From Streptomyces luteogriseus (GTDB taxonomy: Bacteria > Actinomycetota > Actinomycetes > Streptomycetales > Streptomycetaceae), in the NCBI RefSeq assembly GCF_014205055.1, contig NZ_JACHMS010000001.1:3038001-3102000 (forward strand): DNA of 64,000 nucleotides, written 5' to 3'. Both the position numbers and the translations under genes were made by a program. Below, piece after piece: positions 7,944-17,200 of the stretch. Each line of letters starts with the position of its first letter. The first letter of the stretch is position 1. The notes under the pieces are model-generated. The model was not told the origin of the DNA, did not search any database, and was given only the letters and a program-made list of their open reading frames with translations.

Positions 7944-8308
7944 GCTGTGACCGGGTTCTTGCGCGGGCGGCCACGCGGCCGCTTCCGGGCGACGACGACA
8001 CCCTGGACGAACAGCTCGCCACCCCAGACGCCCCAGGGCTCACGCCGCTCCTTGGCACCGGCGAGGCAGGCCTCGACCAGCGGGCAGGTGCGGCAGAGGG
8101 ACTTGGCGTACTCGACGTCCGCGGGCGACTCGGCGAAGAAGACCTCCGGGTCGTAGGAACGGCACGGGACGGGTACGCCGAGGTTCTCGATGGCGTCGTC
8201 GAGCGCGGTGAGCGCGGTGAGCGGGGTCAAGGCGGGGTCCTCCGTGGAGCCGAGCTTGGGGATCGTGTCGGAAGGCGGTACGGACGGGGCGTGCGCTTCG
8301 AGTTGCAC
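7940..8308 (-). CDS. wblC: WhiB-family antibiotic-response regulator WblC/WhiB7
   Basis: 122 residues from GTG 8308 (GAGGAAG upstream). It is a WhiB iron-sulfur protein with four cysteines at about 49, 72, 75 and 81 (PCRSYDPEVFF, CRTCPLVEAC), the GVWGG turn at 93-97 and a C-terminal AT-hook RGRPRK at 112-117. The AT-hook marks the WhiB7/WblC class, which binds AT-rich DNA just upstream of -35 boxes together with the principal sigma factor. That class induces intrinsic resistance to ribosome-targeting antibiotics and activates its own gene. The long leader upstream (8309-8960) has the matching promoter, upstream ORF and terminator hairpin. It is followed by a coupled basic protein gene. Confidence 0.93.
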   Translation of the reverse strand: MQLEAHAPSVPPSDTIPKLGSTEDPALTPLTALTALDDAIENLGVPVPCRSYDPEVFFAESPADVEYAKSLCRTCPLVEACLAGAKERREPWGVWGGELFVQGVVVARKRPRGRPRKNPVTA

Positions 8309-8423
8309 GGTTCGTCTTCCTCGTCTGTTCGTTCCGGCCTGTTGGCCGGGGGGTGGTGGTACCGGGTTCTTTTCTTGTCCCGAGGCTCCTTCGGTCCGTC
8401 ATCCCTGTTCAGGGACAAACAGA

Positions 8424-8458
8424 AGGGCCGCGGATCCCGGATGGGGTTCCGCGGCCCT
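8424..8458 (-). terminator. Attenuator hairpin in the wblC leader
   Basis: Read toward wblC, an 11-base perfect stem AGGGCCGCGGA / TCCGCGGCCCT (8458-8448 with 8434-8424) with a 13-base loop is followed by TCTGTTTGT. It lies 23 bases after the upstream ORF stop and 115 bases before the wblC start. That is the placement expected for a conditional Rho-independent terminator relieved when ribosomes stall on the upstream ORF. Confidence 0.8.
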
Positions 8459-8468
8459 GAAGGCGCCG

Positions 8469-8487
8469 GCCTGATCTGCGATCAGGC
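8469..8487 (-). promoter_or_regulatory. Hairpin spanning the wblC upstream-ORF stop codon
   Basis: A perfect 8-base inverted repeat GCCTGATC-tgc-GATCAGGC overlaps the TGA stop (8482-8484). A terminating ribosome would melt it and an early stall would let it form, so it may take part in terminator/antiterminator choice with the 8424-8458 hairpin. Confidence 0.55.
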
Positions 8488-8808
8488 TGGATCACTCCAG
8501 GGTTCTGGCCCACGGAAGGCCCACATCTGGTGGTGCTGCGTCGTCTGCTTCCGGAATCCGGCACCGGTCGCCGTAAAGGCATAGGCCTGTGCCTGTGCCA
8601 CTACTGCTGCTTCCAGTGCCTTGGTCGGTCGCTCATTGCGCTCGCGGACAGGAAGGCCCGCGGGAGCAGCGGAGGAGGACGCCGGACGGACGGCACGAAT
8701 GCCGGACAGACCGGTGCCCAGGTTCGAAACGCCGAGCATGCACGCGGAGACGGCCGAGCGATCGGTCATTTTCACGATGCTGACGGAGCTGGTGTTGATG
8801 CTGATCAC
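8482..8808 (-). CDS. Upstream regulatory ORF of the wblC leader
   Basis: A 108-codon ORF starting at GTG 8808 with an excellent ribosome site (GAGAGGAGG, 8 bases upstream). The product begins MISINTSSVSIVKMTDRS and ends PEPWSDPA. The first part uses GC-ending codons; around 8575-8620 there are many A/T-ending codons (GCA, GTA, TAT, TTT), as expected if RNA pairing constrains the sequence. The open frame extends upstream to 8877, but that start lacks a ribosome site. By analogy with actinobacterial whiB7/wblC leaders, its translation senses ribosome inhibitors and controls the hairpins before wblC. Whether the peptide itself matters is unknown. Confidence 0.7.
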   Translation of the reverse strand: MISINTSSVSIVKMTDRSAVSACMLGVSNLGTGLSGIRAVRPASSSAAPAGLPVRERNERPTKALEAAVVAQAQAYAFTATGAGFRKQTTQHHQMWAFRGPEPWSDPA

Positions 8809-8919
8809 TGGACTCGCCTCCTCTCGGCGTCTCGGGGGACTGGACGGACCAGTCCTGCGGGTATGCAAGTACAACACGAAGTCAGGGCCTCCGAGAAGGC
8901 CGCTGTTCTCGTGCCTAAG

Positions 8920-8959
8920 AACCTATGGGGATCGTCGGGGCATGCGCAAACTATTTTTT
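8920..8959 (-). promoter_or_regulatory. wblC promoter with AT-rich WblC-binding patch
   Basis: Reading toward wblC: an A-run (AAAAAATAG, from 8959) directly precedes a -35 TTGCGC (8949-8944), then an 18-base spacer and -10 TAGGTT (8925-8920). An AT-rich block touching the -35 box is the known WhiB7/WblC target architecture, fitting positive autoregulation. Predicted initiation is near 8913, giving a leader of about 600 bases. Confidence 0.7.
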
Positions 8960-8972
8960 CGACGAGTTCGTG

Positions 8973-11168
8973 TCAGTCCTGATCTGATCCCTGAGCGAGT
9001 GACTGGCCTGCGCAGATGGCCAGTACGTCGGCCCCGTAGCGGGTGAGCTTGCGCATCCCCACGCCCGGGATCCGGGCGAGCTCGCGCTCGTCGTCGGGAG
9101 CGGACTCGGCGATCGCCATCAGGGTCCGGTCCGTGAACACGCAGAAGGCGGGCTGGCCGCTGCTGCGTGCCTGGTCGGCGCGCCACTCGCGCAGCCGCTC
9201 GTACAAGCCTTCGTTCATGTCGGAGGGGCAGTCGTCGCAGCGCATCAGCTTCATCTCGCCCGGGTCTGTCAGCGTGCGGCCGCAGACTCGGCAGCGGGCG
9301 GGAACTCGCTGAGCCCGTTTCGGGGCGGACTCCCTGTTTCCGGGGATTCCGCGCTCGATTCCGCCCGCTCCGCCGGCGGTGGTGCGGCCCGTGGTGGCCG
9401 TCGAGCCGGGGCGCAGTCCGTCGAGGAAGCGACTGGGGCGGCGATTGGGGCGGCCACCGGGTGAGCGGGAGAGCGCCCAGGAGACACGGAGGTGTTCCCG
9501 CGCGCGGGTCACACCGACATAGAGGAGGCGTCGTTCCTCCTCGATCTGTTCGTCGGTCTTCGCGTAGGTGATGGGCATCATGCCTTCGGCCACGCCGACC
9601 AGGAAGACGACGTCCCACTCCAGGCCCTTGGCCGAGTGCAGGGAGGCGAGGGTGACGCCCTGCACGGTGGGGGCGTGCTGGGCGTTCGCCCGTTCGTCGA
9701 GTTCGGCGACGAGATCGGCCAGGGTGGCGCCTGGTTTGGCGGCGGCGAAGTCCTGGGCGAGGTTCACCAGGGCGGCCAGGGACTCCCAGCGCTCTCGTAC
9801 GGCACCGGAGCCGGCCGGTGGCTGCGTCGTCCAGCCCTCTCCCGACAGCACGGCCCGCACCTGGGAGGGGAGGTCGACGACGTCGTCGAGGAGGGAGTCG
9901 TTGCCGCCGAAGCGGGCCGCGCCGCGCAGGGCGATGCCCGCCTTGCGCACCTCCGGGCGGTCGAAGAACCGCTCGGCCCCGCGCAGCTGGTAGGGCACTC
10001 CCGCGTCGGCCAGGGCCTGTTCGTAGGTCTCGGACTGCGCGTTCGTACGGAAGAGGATCGCGATCTCGGAGGCCGGGATGCCCGAGTCGATGAGTTCGCG
10101 GATGCGGCGGGCCGCGCCTTCCGCCTCGGCGGGCTCGTCGGTGTACTCAGCGTAGACGGGCTCGGGCCCCGCGGGGCGCTGGGATACGAGCTCCAGGCGG
10201 TGGTCGGCGGCCCGGCCCCGGGCCTGGGCGAGCAGGCCGTTGGCGAGGTGGACGACCTGGGGGGTGGAGCGGTAGTCGCGGACCAGCTTGACGACCGTGG
10301 CACCGGGGTGGCGGGTGCGGAAGTCGAGCAGATGGTCCGGCGTCGCCCCCGTGAAGGAGTAGATCGTCTGGCTGGCGTCCCCGACCACGCACAGGCTGTC
10401 GCGCTCGCCCAGCCACAGTTCGAGCAGGCGCTGCTGGAGGGGGCTGACGTCCTGGTACTCGTCGACCACGAAGTGCTGGTACTGGGCGCGGATCTGCTCG
10501 GCAATGTCGTGCCGGTCCTGCAGGACGGCGACGGTCAGCAGCAGCACGTCCTCGAAGTCGATGACGGACCGCTCGCGCTTGACGTCCTCGTAGGCGGAGT
10601 AGAGCTGGGCGATCTCGGCGGGGTCGCGGGGCGACTCGCGGCCGGCCTTGGCGGCGGCGGGCGCGTAGTCGGCGGGGACGGTTTGGGTGACCTTGGACCA
10701 TTCGATCTCGGCGGTGACGTCCCGCAGCTCGCCCCGGTCGAGACGGATGCGGCAGGCGGCGGCCGCGTCGGCGACGAGCTGGATCTTGCGGTCGACGAGC
10801 CGGGGCATGGAGCCGCCGATCGCTTTCGGCCAGAAGTACTGGAGCTGACGCAGGGCGGCCGAGTGGAACGTACGGGCCTGGACGCCCGCGGCGCCGAGCT
10901 GGCGCAGCCGGCCGCGCATCTCCCCGGCGGCGCGGTTGGTGAAGGTGACGGCGAGCACGCTGGAGGGGTGCAGGATGCCGGCGCGCACTCCATAGGCGAT
11001 GCGGTGGGTGATCGCCCGGGTCTTGCCCGTGCCCGCGCCCGCCAGGACGCACACCGGACCGTGCAGGGCCGTGGCCACCTCGCGCTGCTCGGGGTCGAGC
11101 CCCTCGAGCACCGCGTCGGCGGAGTCCGGTACCTGCGGGAACAGGGTGGAGTGCGTTGCTGCTGTCAC
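8973..11168 (-). CDS. uvrD2: ATP-dependent DNA helicase UvrD2
   Basis: 731 residues from GTG 11168 (MTAATHSTLFPQVPDSADAVLEGLDPEQ). It is a superfamily 1A helicase with Walker A GAGTGKT at about 44-50, VTFTNRAAGEM, FVVDEYQDV (Walker B), GDASQTIYSF, YRSTPQV, LHSAKGLEWDVVFL and VGVTRAREHL. After a Gly/Arg linker come a four-cysteine zinc module (CRVCGRTL/RCDDCP) and a C-terminal HRDC domain (LARIPGVGMRKLTRYGADVL). This layout defines the actinobacterial UvrD2 type, a 3'-5' helicase linked to repair. It ends just upstream of the wblC promoter and is divergent from the mycoredoxin gene. Confidence 0.92.
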   Translation of the reverse strand: MTAATHSTLFPQVPDSADAVLEGLDPEQREVATALHGPVCVLAGAGTGKTRAITHRIAYGVRAGILHPSSVLAVTFTNRAAGEMRGRLRQLGAAGVQARTFHSAALRQLQYFWPKAIGGSMPRLVDRKIQLVADAAAACRIRLDRGELRDVTAEIEWSKVTQTVPADYAPAAAKAGRESPRDPAEIAQLYSAYEDVKRERSVIDFEDVLLLTVAVLQDRHDIAEQIRAQYQHFVVDEYQDVSPLQQRLLELWLGERDSLCVVGDASQTIYSFTGATPDHLLDFRTRHPGATVVKLVRDYRSTPQVVHLANGLLAQARGRAADHRLELVSQRPAGPEPVYAEYTDEPAEAEGAARRIRELIDSGIPASEIAILFRTNAQSETYEQALADAGVPYQLRGAERFFDRPEVRKAGIALRGAARFGGNDSLLDDVVDLPSQVRAVLSGEGWTTQPPAGSGAVRERWESLAALVNLAQDFAAAKPGATLADLVAELDERANAQHAPTVQGVTLASLHSAKGLEWDVVFLVGVAEGMMPITYAKTDEQIEEERRLLYVGVTRAREHLRVSWALSRSPGGRPNRRPSRFLDGLRPGSTATTGRTTAGGAGGIERGIPGNRESAPKRAQRVPARCRVCGRTLTDPGEMKLMRCDDCPSDMNEGLYERLREWRADQARSSGQPAFCVFTDRTLMAIAESAPDDERELARIPGVGMRKLTRYGADVLAICAGQSLAQGSDQD

Positions 11169-11207
11169 ACAGCCATGCTGCCAGGTCGCGGGAGACGGCT
11201 GCGCCGG

Positions 11208-11216
11208 TTGTCCACA
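11208..11216 (+). promoter_or_regulatory. DnaA-box match
   Basis: TTGTCCACA, the preferred Streptomyces DnaA box, lies in the divergent uvrD2/mycoredoxin region. Only a single copy is present, so any role is uncertain. Confidence 0.35.
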
Positions 11217-11276
11217 GGCACGCACCGATAGTCGTATCAATGCGGCAGGCGTCACGTCGGGCCGGGCCCGGGGCAC

Positions 11277-11303
11277 GGGAATGGTGGACCTTTCACATAC
11301 GTT
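11277..11303 (+). promoter_or_regulatory. SigR-type promoter of the mycoredoxin gene
   Basis: GGGAAT (11277-11282), then exactly 18 bases, then GTT (11301-11303) matches the SigR consensus GGAAT-N18/19-GTT of the thiol-oxidative stress response. The gene starts about 48 bases downstream at 11352. A redox protein behind a SigR box makes biological sense. Confidence 0.75.
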
Positions 11304-11351
11304 CCCTCACTGCGACCACCCGCCCCGAGCCAACGAAGGAGCACGAGAGAC

Positions 11352-11594
11352 ATGCTGGGCACTGTGACGATGTACAGCACCACGTGGTGCGGCTACTGCC
11401 GCCGGCTGAAGAGCCAGATGGACCGCGAGGGCATCGCGTACACCGAGATCAACATCGAGCAGGACCCGGATTCCGCGGCGTTCGTGGAGAAGGCGAATGG
11501 CGGAAACCAGACGGTGCCCACCGTCCTCTTCCCGGACGGCTCGACGCTCACGAACCCCTCGCTGGCTCAGGTGAAGCAGAAGATCGGCGCCTAG
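11352..11594 (+). CDS. Mycoredoxin (glutaredoxin-like, CGYC)
   Basis: 80 residues from ATG 11352 with AAGGAG upstream. A thioredoxin-fold glutaredoxin: active-site WCGYC (Cys13/Cys16) after the first strand, a TVPTV cis-proline loop near residue 54, and a TLTNPS motif. Length and motifs match mycoredoxin-1, which reduces mycothiol mixed disulfides in actinobacteria that lack glutathione. It is expected to be induced by SigR through the promoter at 11277-11303. It stands alone, bounded downstream by a strong terminator. Confidence 0.9.
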   Translation: MLGTVTMYSTTWCGYCRRLKSQMDREGIAYTEINIEQDPDSAAFVEKANGGNQTVPTVLFPDGSTLTNPSLAQVKQKIGA

Positions 11595-11612
11595 TCGCCG
11601 TGTGCCGGTGCG

Positions 11613-11652
11613 GAGAGGGCGGCCCCCGAGGTTTCTCGGGGGCCGCCCTCTC
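11613..11652. terminator. Strong bidirectional terminator
   Basis: A perfect 18-base stem (11613-11630 with 11635-11652) closed by a GTTT loop lies between the convergent mycoredoxin and nudC genes. It is one of the strongest hairpins in the window and has no T-tract. Confidence 0.9.
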
Positions 11653-11762
11653 GTGGTCGGTCCCACACCATGGCGTAGCGCCACAGCGGCGTGCGGCGGA
11701 CGGCACCGCCGGATGGTGATGGACGTGTTGGTTCCAGTGGGGGTCGGTCACCGGCGGCGGCG

Positions 11763-12707
11763 TCAGACGAAGCTCCGCGTCGGGAGTGGCTTGCCGTACC
11801 AGAGCTCGATCAGCCGGGCCGCGATCGAGATTCCGTAGGGCGGGAGCACCTCGCCGGACTCGAAGGCGGCGCGCAGTTCCTCGCGGGAGAACCAGCGGGC
11901 CTCGTGGATCTCGTCGCCGTCGACCTCGATCTCGGTGGACGTGGCGCGGGCCATGAAGCCCAGCATGAGGCTGGACGGGAAGGGCCAGGGCTGACTGGCG
12001 ACGTACTCGACCTGGCCGACGCTGATGCCGACCTCCTCGAGGACCTCGCGCCGCACCGACTGCTCGATGGACTCACCGGGCTCGACGAAGCCGGCCAGTG
12101 TCGAGAAGCGGCCCTCGGGCCAGTGGACCTGGCGGCCGAGCAGGACGCGGTCCTCCTCGTCGGTCACGGCCATGATCACGGCGGGGTCCGTGCGCGGGTA
12201 GTGCTCCGCGCCGCAGGCCTGGCAGCGTCGGATGTGCCCGGCGGCGGCGATGACGGTGCGCTCGCCGCAGCGCGAGCAGAAACGGTGCGTGCGCTGCCAG
12301 TTCTCCAGCCCCACGGCGTGCACCATCAGGCCCACGTCGCGGGCCGACAGCAGCGCGCCCGCCTCACGCAGGCCGGCCGGGCGCGCCGACTGGTCCATGC
12401 GCCCGGGCAGGGAGTCCTTCTGGAGGGCGAAGTAGCTGACGCCGTCCTCGTCGTTGCCGAGGAAGTAGCGGTGTGCCTCGGTGAGCGGGGCCTCGAAGGA
12501 CGGGGTCATGACGAGTTCGGTGCGCCCGTCCGGCGTCTCGTCGATGAGGACCTGTCCGCCGGAGACCACGAAGCAGCGCGTCGTCGGGTGGCTCCACGCC
12601 GCAGCGAGCCAGGCCTCGTCGAGCCGGTGGTGGGCGGCCCGGTCGATACCGCTCGGGGCGGTGAGCGAGATGGGGCGGTCGGCGTTGGGGTCGGTCCAGG
12701 TGGTCAC
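11763..12707 (-). CDS. nudC: NADH/NAD-capped RNA pyrophosphatase NudC
   Basis: 314 residues from GTG 12707 (MTTWTDPNADRPISL); an upstream TTG at 12719 is possible but its SD-like sequence is too close. It has an N-terminal NudC domain, a four-cysteine zinc ribbon (CSRCGERT / CQACG), the Nudix box GFVEPGESIEQSVRREVLEEVG and the diagnostic SQPWPFPSSLM motif. NudC enzymes hydrolyse NAD(H) and remove NAD caps from RNA. It is the last gene of a minus-strand series after the M20 peptidase, separated by about 156 bases, and ends near the 11613-11652 terminator. Confidence 0.92.
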   Translation of the reverse strand: MTTWTDPNADRPISLTAPSGIDRAAHHRLDEAWLAAAWSHPTTRCFVVSGGQVLIDETPDGRTELVMTPSFEAPLTEAHRYFLGNDEDGVSYFALQKDSLPGRMDQSARPAGLREAGALLSARDVGLMVHAVGLENWQRTHRFCSRCGERTVIAAAGHIRRCQACGAEHYPRTDPAVIMAVTDEEDRVLLGRQVHWPEGRFSTLAGFVEPGESIEQSVRREVLEEVGISVGQVEYVASQPWPFPSSLMLGFMARATSTEIEVDGDEIHEARWFSREELRAAFESGEVLPPYGISIAARLIELWYGKPLPTRSFV

Positions 12708-12863
12708 GGGTGCTTCCAACTCCCCGGGGGAACGGTCGGGTTCGGCAGGCGGTTCAAGGGGGACGTACGGCGGGCGGGGACCGGGTCCGGCGGGCTCGGA
12801 CGGTGCGGGGCGGCGCTTCCAGTGTGCCCCGCGCGCGTGCCCGGCCCGGACGGAACGGGACGC

Positions 12864-14267
12864 TCAGGGCTCATGGCGCCAGTTCTCGGCGAGGTCACCC
12901 CACAGATACGCGGTGGTCTCGACGCCCTTGAGGAGGAGGTCGAGGTCGACTTTCTCGTTCGGGGCGTGCCAGCCGTCCGAGGGGACGGAGATGCCCAGGA
13001 ACAGCACGGGGGCGCCGAGGACGTCCTGGAGGTCCGCGGCCGGCCCGGAGCCGCCCTCGCGCGTGAAGCGGACCGGTTTCTCGAAGGCACGGCCCATGGC
13101 GCGGGTGACCGACCGGAGAGCCGGGTGGTCCAGCGGCGTCAGGCACGGGCGCGTGGCCCCGCTGAATGTGATGTCGCAGCGGATCCCCGGCGGCACCTGC
13201 TGCTCGGCCCAGGCGCGGACGGCCTTCTCCACATGGCCGGGGTCCTGGCCCGCCACCAGGCGGAAGGACAGCTTCACCAGGGCGGAGGCGGGGATGATCG
13301 TCTTGCTGCCGGGGCCCTGGTACCCGCCGCCGATGCCGTTGACCTCCGCGGTGGGGCGGGCCCAGATCCGCTCCAGGGTGGTGTAACCGGCCTCCCCCTG
13401 GGCGACGTACGACTTGGCCGTGCGCAGCCACTGCTCTTCGTCGAAGGGCAGTTCGGCGAGGAGTTCGCGCTCGCGGTCGGTGAGTTCGACCACGCCGTCG
13501 TAGAAGCCGGGGATCGCCACGCGTGCGTGCTCGTCGTGCAGGGCGGCGACGAGGCGGGCGGCGGCCGTCGCCGGGTTGGGTACCGCGCCGCCGAAGGATC
13601 CGGAGTGGATGTCCTGGTCGGGACCGTGCAGGCGTATCTCGCACTCGGCGAGGCCGCGCATGCCGGTGCAGACCGTGGGGGTGTCCTCGGACCACATGCC
13701 GGTGTCGGAGACGATCACGGCGTCGGCGGTGAGCCGCTCGGCGTGCCGCTCGACCAGGGCGCGGAAGTGCGGGGAGCCGGACTCCTCCTCGCCCTCGACG
13801 ATCAGCTTCAGGTGCACGGCCGGGGTGCTGCGGTCGGCGGCCGCGAGGTGGGCGCGAACGCCCAGGGTGTGGAAGAACACCTGCCCCTTGTCGTCGGCCG
13901 CCCCGCGCGCGTAGAGGCGGTTCCCGCGCACGACCGGCTCGAAGGGCTCGCTGTCCCAGCCGTCCTCCCGGGCGGCGGGCTGCACGTCGTGGTGGCCGTA
14001 GACCAGAACCGTGGGCGCCTTCGGGTCGTCACAGGGCCACTCGGCGAAGACGGCGGGCGCACCCGGGGTCTGCCAGACCTCGGCCGTCGGGAAGCCGGTC
14101 TCCTTCAGCTTGGCGGCGAGCCAGTCGGCACTGCGTCGTACGTCGGGCGCGTGGTCCGGCTGGGCGGACACCGACGGGATGCGCAGCCACTCGGCGAGGT
14201 CGTCGAGGAAGGCGGCGCGGTGCTGCTGGATGTACGTACGGACGACGCTGTCCGGGGTCTGGCTCAT
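12864..14267 (-). CDS. M20 family dipeptidase/peptidase
   Basis: 467 residues from ATG 14267 (MSQTPDSVVRTYIQQHRAAFLDDLAEWLRIPSVS); a GTG two codons upstream is also possible. A zinc M20 peptidase: VYGHHDVQP (first metal His), GAADDKGQVF (bridging Asp), VEGEEESGSP (catalytic Glu pair), DTGMWSEDTP, and a dimerisation domain with GGGYQGPGSKTIIP. Motifs fit the cytosolic non-specific dipeptidase/PepD-like branch. No signal peptide. It starts 10 bases after the adnB stop, so it is probably co-transcribed with the adnAB genes although the function looks unrelated. Confidence 0.88.
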   Translation of the reverse strand: MSQTPDSVVRTYIQQHRAAFLDDLAEWLRIPSVSAQPDHAPDVRRSADWLAAKLKETGFPTAEVWQTPGAPAVFAEWPCDDPKAPTVLVYGHHDVQPAAREDGWDSEPFEPVVRGNRLYARGAADDKGQVFFHTLGVRAHLAAADRSTPAVHLKLIVEGEEESGSPHFRALVERHAERLTADAVIVSDTGMWSEDTPTVCTGMRGLAECEIRLHGPDQDIHSGSFGGAVPNPATAAARLVAALHDEHARVAIPGFYDGVVELTDRERELLAELPFDEEQWLRTAKSYVAQGEAGYTTLERIWARPTAEVNGIGGGYQGPGSKTIIPASALVKLSFRLVAGQDPGHVEKAVRAWAEQQVPPGIRCDITFSGATRPCLTPLDHPALRSVTRAMGRAFEKPVRFTREGGSGPAADLQDVLGAPVLFLGISVPSDGWHAPNEKVDLDLLLKGVETTAYLWGDLAENWRHEP

Positions 14268-14277
14268 GGTCACGAGC

Positions 14278-17200
14278 CTATCGGCCCGCACCGACGTCCT
14301 CGGAGTGCGATTCCTCACCGGACGGCTCCTCGCTCAGCAGCCGCTCCAGGGCCGCGCGGTCCGGCAGACCGCCGGGGCGGACGACCTCGCCGCTGCGCAC
14401 GTAGAGGAACGCGGCCGTGACGGACTCCGGGGGAATGCCCTGCTGCTCGGCCCACGCGAGGCGGTAGACGGCGAGCTGGAGGGGGTCCGCGGTGTGTGCG
14501 CGGTTGGTCTTCCAGTCGACGATCTCGTAGGTCGCGTCCTCGCCGTCGCCCTCCTTGTAGACGGCGTCGATGCGGCCCCGCACGACGCGGCCGGCGAGCG
14601 CGAGCTGGAAGGGTGCCTCCACCCGGTAGGGCGTGCGGTGCGCGAACTCGGTCTGCTCGAAGGCGTCCTTGAGGGACTCCAGGTCCCGTTCGTCGGCGAT
14701 CTCCGCGTCGCTGCCGGGCAGCTCCTCCGGCTCCAGCATGGGCAGCGTCAGCTCCTCGAAGCGGGCCTCGACCCAGGCGTGGAAGCGGGTGCCGCGGCGT
14801 GCGGCCGGCTGGGGCGGCCGGGGCATGGGGCGGGCCAGCTCCTGGGCCAGGCCGTCCGGGTCGGCGGCCAGGAGCAGCAGCTGGGAGGCCGTGAGGGACG
14901 TGGGCAGGGGCACCTCGGTGACGCTGTCGCGGGCGCGCAGGAGCTCACCGGTGAGGGCGTCGAGGTCGCGGTCCCAGGAGGCGACGGTGCGGGCCTCCTC
15001 CGGGGTGAAGCGCGGGCTGCGGTGTCGCTGTGGGTCCTGGGGTTCCGGCGGTCCCGCCTGGTGGGGGACCGTGGGGCGGTCTGCCGACCGGGCGTCCCCG
15101 TCCGCCTGCCATACGCCCCCGTCCGCCGCTCCCTCTGCTTGCGTGAAAGCGTCCTCGTCGGAGGCGTTTTCCTCGGAGGCGTCTTCGTCGAAGGGGACGT
15201 CGTCGGTGTCGAAGGGGTCCGGTTCGTCGTACGGAGGCTCGTCGTCCTCGGGGGGCGGGGGCCAGTCCGGGTCGTCGAGGGCGTCCGGGTCGTGCGTCGC
15301 CGCGGGGCGCCCGGCCTTCTCGGACGCGAGGTCCTCCAGGTGTGCCAGGACGGTCTCGGCGGCGGCGCGGCGGCGGGCCAGGGCCGCCGCGTCCAGAGGC
15401 AGGGGCCACACCTGGTCGGCCGTCGCCTGGTGCAGGGCCGGGTTCTCCTCGTCCTCGGCGGGCTCGTCCGCCCAGGCCTCGATCTCGCCGTACCCGGCTT
15501 CGCAGTGCTCGTAGAGGGCCTGGAGGAACGCGGACGGTCCCCGGCGCTTCTTCTGCGTGGGTCCCCACCAGTGGCCGGAGCCCAGGAGGAGGGAGCGGGG
15601 GCGGGTGAAGGTGACGTAGCCGAGGCGGAGTTCCTCGGTGTGCTGGTGCTCCTTCATGGCCTCGTGGAAGGCCTTCAGCCCCTTGGCGTCCCAGGACGTC
15701 ACGTCGGGCAGGGTGTCGGCGTCGCCGCGCAGCTCGTGCGGCAGGACCTTGCCCTGGGAGGTCCACTTCTCGCGGCCCTTGCTGCTGGGGAAGGTGCCGG
15801 TGACCAGGCCGGGGACGACCACGACGTCCCACTCCAGGCCCTTGGACTTGTGGGCGGTGAGCACCTTCACGGTGTTCTCGCCGCCGGGGAGGGCGTTGTC
15901 GAGGCCCTTCTCGTACTGGGCGGCGGTGCGCAGGAAACCGAGGAAGGCGAGCAGGGACGTCTCGTTGTCTCCGGCGGCGAAGGACGCGGCGACGTCCAGG
16001 AAGTTGGACAGCGTCTCGCGGCGGCGAGCGGCCAGGGCGTGCGGGGACGCCGACAGCTCGACCTCCAGGCCGGTGACGGCGAGGACGCGGTGCAGGACGT
16101 CCATCAGCGGGTCGGCCAGGGAGCGGCGCAGCTCGCGCAGTTCGGTGGCCAGCCGGGCGAAGCGCACGCGGGCGTCGGGCGAGAACGGCAGTCCGTCGTC
16201 GTCCCCGCGGCCGTCCAGCGGTGTTTCCAGGAAGGTGTCGAGGGCGTCCGCGAGGGAGATGACCTCGGACGGGTCGACCCCTTCGACGGCCTCGGCGAGG
16301 CGGCGGTCCTGGTCGTCGTCGTCCGCCACGCGCGCGTGGGCCACGAGGAGCCGGGCGCGCCGCCCCAGGAGGGCGAGGTCGCGCGGGCCGATGCGCCAGC
16401 GCGGGCCTGTGAGCAGGCGTACGAGGGAGGCGTTGGCGCCGGGGTCCTGGAGGACCTCGCAGACGGCGACGAGGTCGGCGATCTCGGGCAGGTGCAGCAG
16501 CCCGGACAGGCCGACGACCTCGACCGGGATGTCCCGGGCGACCAGGGCGCTCTGGATCTCGGCGAAGTCGGTCGCCGTGCGGCACAGGACGGCGATCTCG
16601 CCGGGCGCGGTTCCGGTCCGGACGAGGTGGGCGACGGAGTCGGCGGCCCAGTCGATCTCCTCGGCGTGGGTGGGGAGCAGGGCGCAGCGGACCATGCCGT
16701 CGCGTTCGGCGCCGGGGGCCGGGCGGAGGGCCTCCACGCCCGCGTGGAGGGCGCGCAAGGGCTCCGCGAGGCCGTTGGCGAGGTCGAGGAGGCGGCCGCC
16801 GCTGCGGCGGTTCTCGCTGAGGGCCTGGCGGGTCGCGGGGCGGCCGTCGGCGTGGGCGAAGTGCTCTGGGAAGTCGTCGAGGTTGGCGACGGAGGCGCCG
16901 CGCCAGCCGTAGATCGCCTGGCAGGGGTCGCCGACGGCGGTGACGGGATGGCCGGTACCGTCGCCGAACAGGCCCGCCAGCAGGACGCGTTGGGCAACCG
17001 ACGTGTCCTGGTACTCGTCGAGCAGGACCACGCGGAACTCGTCGCGCAGGACGCGGCCCACTTCGGGGATCCCGGCGAGCCGGGCCGACAGGGCGATCTG
17101 GTCGCCGAAGTCGAGCAGGTCCCGCTCGCGCTTGGCGGTCCGGTAGCGGGTGACCAGCTCTGCGAGTTCGCGTCGGGCGTCCGCCGCGTCCGGGACCTTG

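Noticed and set aside
8809..8877. Longer version of the wblC upstream ORF starting at 8877
   Set aside because: No ribosome site at that start, whereas GTG 8808 has an almost ideal one.
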